Shown here: positions 58,034 through 64,000 of the stretch, one piece after another
How the letters are laid out: each line of letters opens with the position of its first letter
Position numbering within the stretch: the first letter of the stretch is position 1
NCBI GenBank assembly: GCA_016214895.1
Contig: JACRMR010000020.1
Coordinates: 105,812 to 169,811 of the forward strand
Origin: a candidate division KSB1 bacterium
GTDB lineage: Bacteria; Electryoneota; RPQS01
Length of the DNA stretch: 64,000 nt
Direction: 5' to 3'
Translations under genes and position numbers: made by a program
The notes under the pieces: generated by a model
Seen by the model: the letters and a program-made list of their open reading frames with translations, nothing else
Databases searched by the model: none
Told to the model about the DNA's origin: nothing

Positions 58034-61000
58034 ATGCGACGCGTACTCTGGACGATCGTGGGACTCTTGAGTCTCATCAACAGTTCGGCCTATGCCGATA
58101 CGACCTGGGTGACGAGCGGAGATGTCACGGGCCTGTGGATATCTCCGCAAAGCCCGTATGTGATTACGGGCGATGTCTCGGTGCCAAGTGGCGGCACGTT
58201 GATCATCGGACCGGGAGTCACGGTCTCCTTCGCCGGGCAATACCATTTCAATGTGCGCGGGGCCTTACGCGCGCTGGGGGTCGCGGAGGATTCAATCCGG
58301 TTTACGACGGACACGCTGGCCAACCCGGCGCGGTGGCAAGGCCTGCGCTTCGTGTCGGCGCATAATTCCAGCGAACTCAACTATTGCGTGATCGAAAACG
58401 GCAAGGCCATTCTGGAGGGCGCGGATCGCGCGGGCGGCGGCATTGACATGCAGACGACCACGATGACGATTCGACGCACGACGTTTCGGCGGTGTCAGGC
58501 GGCGGTCGATGGCGGGGCGATTCATGTCCGCGAAGGCAGCAATCCCCTGCTTGAGGACTGCGTAATCGAGCGCTGCACCGCGGGCCAGGGCGGGGGCGCG
58601 CTACTGATCCGCAATTCATCGGGCGTGATTCGCCGGACGGTGATGCGAGACAACCGCTCCGCACTGTACGGCGGAGCGCTGTTTGTGCGAAACGACTCCT
58701 ATCTGGTATTGGAGGATTGTCGAATCGAGCGTAACATAGCCGTCTTCGACGGCGGTGCGGTGTGTGGCTCGCACAGTGGGTCGAACATCGTCGCCCGCAG
58801 GTGTTACGTGGCTAACAATCAGGCCGGTTCGCGCGGCGGCGGCGTTTTCGGCCGGGACTGGCGGATGACCTTTGAGAATTGCGTTTTTGATTCCAATAGC
58901 GCGGACTCCGGGGGCTGTTGCAACACGGTGGTGAGTGCCGGGCGCTACGCGCGCTTCTATCATTGCACGCTGTCTGGCAATGCAGCCGCCGTGGGTGGGG
59001 CCATTTGGTGCAACCGCGGACCGATCGAACTCATCAACAGCATCGTTGCCGGCACGACCGGGGGCGCAGCCCTGGAGATTAACCCGATCAGCCCGGATTC
59101 GGCCAGCGTGCGTGCGTGTGCATATTGGAACAACACGCTTGGTGATGTCGGCGGGATTCCGTTTTCGGAGCACTTCGGTGTGGTCGATTCTCTGAACGCG
59201 AATGATTATCCGTGTGACCGACTCGGAAATATCTTCGCCGATCCGCAATTCATGGACTCACTGACCGGCAACTATCGGTTACGCGACACCAGCCCGTGCA
59301 TCGGCGCGGCGCTGGGCGGCATCCTCGCCGAGGATATTCAGCAGGTCGAGCGCCCGTTTCCGGAGTTCACGATGCCCGACATCGGCGCATTTGAGAGCGA
59401 GATCGGCGGCACGCACCATTTTCTTTGCGGACCGGTTGCCGGTCTGATCGGCCCCGGGGACGTTACGGCCGGCTGTGATCTGGTGATCAACGCGGGCGAC
59501 TCGCTGACGATCGCTCCCGGCACGCGGATGCTCTTTCCCCCGGGAGCGAAGTTAAGCGTGCTGGGAACGCTGCTCGCCGAGGGTACGGAAACGGACTCGA
59601 TCTATTTTACGCGCTCCCAGCCGACCGATACGAGTGGTTGGTTCGGTGTACGAATGTTGTCGCTCGACGGACTGCGGACGTCACGCATGCGCTACTGCGT
59701 AGTCGAGTACGGCGGAGCGTCCGGCAACCCGGCCTCGCGTGGAGGTGGTCTGGAGGTCGCGAATTCAGCCGCGCTGGAGATCAGCCACTGTGAGCTTCGG
59801 TACAATGCCGCGGTATTGTATGGCGGTGGCATGGCCATCGACGGCTCGGCCTCGGTAGTCATGCAATACTGTCGGTTCCTGCTCAATCGCGCGGCCAATC
59901 CGGGCGGTCAGGGCGGTGGGCTGTTCGTGGGCAGTTCAGATGCGCAGTTCGTCTCGGATTGTGTGTTTGACTCGAACATGTCGGCCTCGAACGGCGGCGG
60001 AGTGTACTTTCAATCCTCCGGTTCGGAGTTTCTCAACTGCCGAATCATCGGGAACAGCTCCCGTTCGGGCGCCGGACTGCACCTCGCCGCCGACGATTGT
60101 CGCGTGTACGGCTGCACGTTTCAGTTAAATCGTGCGAGCTCGGAGGGCGGCGGCATAGTGGCCTATTTCCGTTCGGAATTCGATTCGTGTTGGATCACGG
60201 AAAACGCCGCCGAAACCCGCGGGGGCGGTGTGGCGATGTACGGTGCGGGCGGTCATCCCGTGTTTTCGCGGTGCCTGATCGCGCATAATCAGAGCGGATT
60301 CGGCGGCGGCGTTTACGCGTGGCTTGGCGGAGATCTGGAACGGTGCACCGTGGTTGACAACACGGGCAGCTCCGGCGGGGGAATATATTCCACGGGCAGC
60401 GGCTTGGTAATGAACTCGACCGTGGTCAGCCGCTCCGTCGGCGTTGGTATTTACTTTGCCCCTGATGTGGACTCCGTTGAGTTCATGTACTGCGACACTT
60501 ACGGAAACTCGGATTCTGATCTTGGTGGTCCAGGGAACCCCCCTGAGTTTCCACCGGACCTCGGCATGATCGCAACCCTGAATGCGCGGGGCGACTCCTG
60601 CGACATCTATTCCAACGTCAGCTTGGATCCGTGGTTCGAGGATGCTGAGAACCGCGACTATCATGTGCAGGCGCTATCGCCGTGTATCGACGCCGGTTCT
60701 CCGGAGCTGGCGCCTGATCCCGATGGCTCGCTTGCCGATATCGGCGCGTTCTTTACGACCTCGCCGTTCTCGACCCCGGAGCCGTTTGCGCTGACTGCAC
60801 CGGGCGCCGGCGACACGCTGCGCGACAGCGTTGTATTTTCCTGGGAAGCGGCCGTGGATCCGGACACCGGCGAGTCTATCTGGTACGAGTTGGAATTCGC
60901 GGCGTTGGATACGTTTGCGCAGGCCTGGGAGGTTCTGGTCACCCACGATGCAGGACAGCTCACGCAGCGCGCGGTTAACATAGATTCACTTCCGCGACGC

Positions 61001-62398
61001 GAGCGGGCCGCATACTACTGGTATGTGTTGGCGCATTCGCACTATCCCCGCTACACCACGCGTAGCGCCGAGACGCGACGGTATTACCCGTGGAACTATG
61101 CCTCACCGCCGCCCTTCAATTTGCTGGCTCCGGATGCGGGAGATACGCTGCGCGGACTCACGGAGTTTTCTTGGGAAACAGCCGTTGATCCGGACACCGG
61201 CGAGGTCATTTGGTACGAAGTGGAATTCGCGGCACTCGATACAATCCAACAGACGTGGCAAACCCTGGCCACGTACTTCACCGGTCCATCCACCAGTCGT
61301 TGGATTGATATTGATTCTCTGCCGCGGGTTGACCACGCGACCACTCATTGGTACGCGCTGGCTCACACGCAACTTCCGGAAGCCACCACGCGCAGCGCGC
61401 AGATTCGGCAATTCTATCCCTGGCGCTACACACCGCCCGCACCGTTCAATCTAATCAGCCCCGCCGACGAGGACACACTTCAGCTGCCGGCGCAGCGGTT
61501 CTGCTGGCATTCGACCACGGATCGTGATCCGGGCGACACCGTGCGCTACCGACTCGTCGTTACCGTCGAGGACAGCGTGACGCATCAGGTGACGGAGCTG
61601 CGCTCGCTGGACACCGGCACGGACACCTGTGTGACGGCTACGTTTGATTCGCTGGAGCACGGCCGCTGGACTCACCTGGACTGGCACGCTACGGCGCGCA
61701 GTTCTCAACCGCAGGGCGAGGTTTTCAGCGCGGAGACTCGCCAGCTCGTTTGGATCATGGGACCGCCGCGCAGCCTTCCGCGGCCTTTCCATTTGACGGC
61801 GCCGCCCAGTGGCGCGACGCTCGGCGGCCTCGTGGAGTTTCGATGGCAGGCGACCGTCGATCCGGATTCGGGCGAGCACATCACGTTTGACTTGCAGTTC
61901 CTCAGCTACGACTCGTTGACGCAGGAACTGGATACGGTGGCCACACTTGCCGCCGGGCCGTTCACACACTTTACGACGAATGTCAATGTGCTCGACCAGC
62001 GTGAGCATGTTTCCTACTACTGGCATGTGCTGGCTAATTCGCTCTATCCTCCGCTTGCGGTGCGCAGTATCGAGCAAGATCCATTCGTTCTGGACACGAC
62101 GCAGGCGACGGCGAACCGCACGACCGAGTTGCCGCGCGAGTTTGCCTTGCGGGCGATCTATCCCAATCCGTTTAACTCGTCGACGACGATTTCCTTTGAC
62201 TTACCGCGCCCGAGCGCGGTATCGATGCGCGTCTACGATGTGACCGGTCGGGCCACCGCGACGTTGATCGAATCGCCACTGGAGGCCGGATCACACCGCC
62301 TGACTTTTGATGCCCACGGATTGGCCGCGGGAGTGTATTTTGTAAGCCTGCAGGCGGAGGGATATTCCGCCACGCGCAAGCTGTTGTTGTTGAAATGA
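58034..62398 (+). CDS. giant T9SS beta-helix protein with four Fn3-like repeats
   Basis: A 1454-residue surface or secreted protein. A signal peptide (about 21 residues) precedes two right-handed beta-helix regions (about 25-460 and 475-910) with repeated GGG and NC/C-turn motifs (YGGALFVRNDSYLVLEDC, GGGLEVANSAALEISHC). They resemble pectate-lyase-like or polymorphic outer-membrane protein helices, each starting with a GPGVTVSFAG / APGTRMLFPPG step. Four fibronectin-like repeats follow (about 915-1355), then a T9SS sorting domain (YPNPFNSSTTISF, GVYFVSLQ). GGAGA precedes ATG 58034. A role in adhesion or polysaccharide binding is inferred. Confidence 0.9.
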   Translation: MRRVLWTIVGLLSLINSSAYADTTWVTSGDVTGLWISPQSPYVITGDVSVPSGGTLIIGPGVTVSFAGQYHFNVRGALRALGVAEDSIRFTTDTLANPARWQGLRFVSAHNSSELNYCVIENGKAILEGADRAGGGIDMQTTTMTIRRTTFRRCQAAVDGGAIHVREGSNPLLEDCVIERCTAGQGGGALLIRNSSGVIRRTVMRDNRSALYGGALFVRNDSYLVLEDCRIERNIAVFDGGAVCGSHSGSNIVARRCYVANNQAGSRGGGVFGRDWRMTFENCVFDSNSADSGGCCNTVVSAGRYARFYHCTLSGNAAAVGGAIWCNRGPIELINSIVAGTTGGAALEINPISPDSASVRACAYWNNTLGDVGGIPFSEHFGVVDSLNANDYPCDRLGNIFADPQFMDSLTGNYRLRDTSPCIGAALGGILAEDIQQVERPFPEFTMPDIGAFESEIGGTHHFLCGPVAGLIGPGDVTAGCDLVINAGDSLTIAPGTRMLFPPGAKLSVLGTLLAEGTETDSIYFTRSQPTDTSGWFGVRMLSLDGLRTSRMRYCVVEYGGASGNPASRGGGLEVANSAALEISHCELRYNAAVLYGGGMAIDGSASVVMQYCRFLLNRAANPGGQGGGLFVGSSDAQFVSDCVFDSNMSASNGGGVYFQSSGSEFLNCRIIGNSSRSGAGLHLAADDCRVYGCTFQLNRASSEGGGIVAYFRSEFDSCWITENAAETRGGGVAMYGAGGHPVFSRCLIAHNQSGFGGGVYAWLGGDLERCTVVDNTGSSGGGIYSTGSGLVMNSTVVSRSVGVGIYFAPDVDSVEFMYCDTYGNSDSDLGGPGNPPEFPPDLGMIATLNARGDSCDIYSNVSLDPWFEDAENRDYHVQALSPCIDAGSPELAPDPDGSLADIGAFFTTSPFSTPEPFALTAPGAGDTLRDSVVFSWEAAVDPDTGESIWYELEFAALDTFAQAWEVLVTHDAGQLTQRAVNIDSLPRRERAAYYWYVLAHSHYPRYTTRSAETRRYYPWNYASPPPFNLLAPDAGDTLRGLTEFSWETAVDPDTGEVIWYEVEFAALDTIQQTWQTLATYFTGPSTSRWIDIDSLPRVDHATTHWYALAHTQLPEATTRSAQIRQFYPWRYTPPAPFNLISPADEDTLQLPAQRFCWHSTTDRDPGDTVRYRLVVTVEDSVTHQVTELRSLDTGTDTCVTATFDSLEHGRWTHLDWHATARSSQPQGEVFSAETRQLVWIMGPPRSLPRPFHLTAPPSGATLGGLVEFRWQATVDPDSGEHITFDLQFLSYDSLTQELDTVATLAAGPFTHFTTNVNVLDQREHVSYYWHVLANSLYPPLAVRSIEQDPFVLDTTQATANRTTELPREFALRAIYPNPFNSSTTISFDLPRPSAVSMRVYDVTGRATATLIESPLEAGSHRLTFDAHGLAAGVYFVSLQAEGYSATRKLLLLK
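60777..62100 (+). repeat. four intragenic fibronectin-like repeats
   Basis: Units begin near 60777, 61106, 61438 and 61780 with PF(A/N/H)L-type starts. Units 1 and 2 are closest (WEAAVDPDTGESIWYELEF against WETAVDPDTGEVIWYEVEF), suggesting recent duplication. Confidence 0.8.
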
Positions 62399-62420
62399 AG
62401 GATATCTTTTCGAGGACTCC

Positions 62421-64000
62421 ATGACGAAGCGTTTGTGGGTTACGCTGGCGGCGTTCTGGTTGGGCGCAAGCTCGGTCTGGGCCGGACGGCCTTCGGCGCA
62501 GGATACGCTGTACGAGCAGATTCGACACAACATCAATCTGTTCGGCGACGTGTACCGCGAAATCACCTTGAAGTATGTCGATACGATCGACCCGAACCAG
62601 TTTATTCAGGCGGGCATCGACGGCATGCTCTCGACACTCGATCCGTACACGGTGTTCATCGCCGAAGACGAGACGGACGATCTCGACGTGATCACGCAGG
62701 GCAAGTACGGCGGCGTGGGGTTGGAGATCGGCGTGCGCGGCACGGACAAAGTGCTGACCGTGATTTCGGCCATGGACGATTCGCCGGCGCAGCGCGTAGG
62801 TATTCGCAACGGTGACCGCGTATTGGCGATTGACGGCAAATCGACGCTGGGATTTTCGACCAACGACGCCGCGCATTTGCTGCGCGGCGAGCCGGGCACG
62901 GAGGTGAGTCTGACGATTGAGCGGACGGGCAGTTCCGAACCGATCGAATTCGTGATCACGCGCCGCGACATTGATATCAAAGATGTCCCGTACTCCGGTT
63001 TCGTGAAGCCGGGCGTGGGCTATCTCAAGCTTTCGCATTTTTCGCGGCGGGCGCCGGACGAGCTGGAAGCGGCGATCCGGGAACTCAAGGAAGGCGGCAT
63101 GACGTCGCTGATTCTCGACTTGCGCGGCAATCCGGGTGGACTTCTGAGTTCGGCGATTGGTGTGTTGCAGCGGTTTTGCGGCAAGGGTGAAGAGGTGCTC
63201 GCCGTGCGCGGTCGCGGTGCGGAAGCGGGACAAGTCTTCCGCATGCCTGCCGATCCCGTGGCGGGCGACATACCGCTGGCCGTGCTCGTCGATGGCGGTT
63301 CCGCTTCGGCGGCGGAGATTGTGGCCGGGGCGGTGCAGGACCTCGATCGCGGCGTGATTATCGGCGAAACCACGTTCGGCAAGGGCCTGGTGCAATCCGT
63401 GATCGCGTTTGAAACGGGTGAAGCGCTGAAACTGACGACGGCGAAGTACTACACGCCGTCCGGCCGCCTGATTCAGCGCGTTGACTATTTCCACGACCAG
63501 GACAGCGTGATCGTCCTCCCCGCCTCGGAAAACCGCGCCGGCAGCTTCGTCACCCGTAACGGTCGGCCGGTCGAAGGCGGCGGCGGCATCGATCCTGATC
63601 TCGAGGTCGCGACTCCCAAACCCGGTCCGCTCGGCACGGAACTTTGGCGTCAGGGATTGTTCTTTGACTATGCGACAGAATACCGTGCCACTCATCCCAC
63701 GCTGACATCCGAGAAGCTGGATGACGGTACGATGGCGAATTTTCGAGCCTGGCTGCTGGCACGCGGATTCAGTTACGATGTGGACGGGCACCAGGAAGTA
63801 ATGGCGCTCAAGAAAATGCTGGAAGATGCCGGACTCGCGGACAGTTCGAGCGCGGATTTTGACCATCTTGAGCAGTTGTTGAGCAAACGCCGTGATCAGG
63901 ATTTCGCCGCCGAGCGCGATTTTATTCGTCGCAGCATCGAACAGGAGATTGCGACGAGTTTATGGGGACCGCGCGGGCGCATCGAGGCGACGTTCGACGA
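62421..64000 (+). CDS. S41 C-terminal processing peptidase, cut by the window end
   Basis: At least 526 residues; the frame is open to the last base. Signal peptide about 21 residues (SVWA), then a helical part, a PDZ domain (about 90-175; GGVGLEIGVRG, RVGIRNGDRVLAIDG), and the peptidase core with ILDLRGNPGGLLSSAIGV. The catalytic dyad is predicted as Ser296 in GGSASAAEI and Lys321 in TFGKGLVQ. It trims C-termini of envelope proteins. It follows the beta-helix gene by 22 nt and may share its transcript. The C-terminal part beyond 64000 is missing. Confidence 0.93.
   Translation, partial: MTKRLWVTLAAFWLGASSVWAGRPSAQDTLYEQIRHNINLFGDVYREITLKYVDTIDPNQFIQAGIDGMLSTLDPYTVFIAEDETDDLDVITQGKYGGVGLEIGVRGTDKVLTVISAMDDSPAQRVGIRNGDRVLAIDGKSTLGFSTNDAAHLLRGEPGTEVSLTIERTGSSEPIEFVITRRDIDIKDVPYSGFVKPGVGYLKLSHFSRRAPDELEAAIRELKEGGMTSLILDLRGNPGGLLSSAIGVLQRFCGKGEEVLAVRGRGAEAGQVFRMPADPVAGDIPLAVLVDGGSASAAEIVAGAVQDLDRGVIIGETTFGKGLVQSVIAFETGEALKLTTAKYYTPSGRLIQRVDYFHDQDSVIVLPASENRAGSFVTRNGRPVEGGGGIDPDLEVATPKPGPLGTELWRQGLFFDYATEYRATHPTLTSEKLDDGTMANFRAWLLARGFSYDVDGHQEVMALKKMLEDAGLADSSSADFDHLEQLLSKRRDQDFAAERDFIRRSIEQEIATSLWGPRGRIEATFD

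Noticed and set aside
62172-63866. Long minus-strand open frame opposite the S41 peptidase and the end of the beta-helix gene
   Set aside because: Shadow of high-GC coding: Arg/His-rich translation with no domain, fully opposite a clear protease.

Overview
The window is a GC-rich, densely coded bacterial chromosome segment. Five proteins end in the roughly 85-residue type IX secretion (T9SS) sorting domain with a YPNPFN motif. Together with many exported beta-helix, P-domain and TPR proteins, this points to an uncultured lineage of the FCB superphylum (Zixibacteria, KSB1, Eisenbacteria, Latescibacteria-like) rather than classical Bacteroidota. In support, the clearest promoters are ordinary sigma-70 boxes (TTGAC-type -35, 17-nt spacer, TATATT-type -10), not the TAnnTTTG type of Bacteroidota. 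The phylum is an inference. I found no rRNA, tRNA, CRISPR array, IS element or prophage.

Layout. 1-5.4 kb: a T9SS beta-helix protein, a CxxxCH secreted protein, thioredoxin, a TlpA lipoprotein and alanine racemase. 5.4-6.1 kb: a noncoding stretch with a 120-nt GC-rich tandem repeat. 6.1-8.3 kb: a small membrane protein, a B12-type radical SAM protein and a second membrane protein. 8.4-11.0 kb (minus): a DUF1579 protein, a 38-codon gene with its own promoter and terminator, and two paralogous repeat lipoproteins. 11.3-16.7 kb (plus): a tightly coupled operon of ExbB-like, ExbD-like, TonB-like, TPR and beta-barrel proteins, which I regard as the best candidate for an undescribed envelope machine. 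16.8-20.9 kb (minus): gnd-zwf-opcA-pgl, the whole oxidative pentose phosphate branch with overlapping genes.

21.1-37.3 kb is an unbroken minus-strand run of 16 genes behind one near-consensus promoter. It includes T9SS P-domain proteins, a saccharopine-dehydrogenase-like oxidoreductase, thiolase, two 3-hydroxyacyl-CoA dehydrogenase-like genes, an S9 peptidase, an ankyrin protein, a TPR-thioredoxin fusion and a propeller protein. 37.5-50.2 kb (minus) is a mixed set: ChaN-like lipoprotein, TIGR01777 epimerase, VOC protein, RsmI, L-lysine 6-aminotransferase, an alpha/beta hydrolase that has lost its Ser and His, two DinB proteins around a PIN/HTH pair, an Ntn-hydrolase (C45-like), a DUF488 protein and an aldehyde dehydrogenase that could act after the lysine aminotransferase.

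50.7-54.3 kb: a hybrid histidine kinase convergent with an AraC/GyrI regulator. 54.4-64 kb: a T9SS protein, then lgt - glutaminyl cyclase - tmk, a 1454-residue T9SS beta-helix protein and a C-terminal processing protease cut by the window end. The glutaminyl cyclase is notable because four exported proteins here have Gln predicted directly after the signal-peptidase site, as in the Bacteroidota Q-rule.

Many neighbouring genes overlap by ATGA/GTGA/TGATG, so translational coupling is common. Start sites were chosen from Shine-Dalgarno position, signal peptide and overlap.
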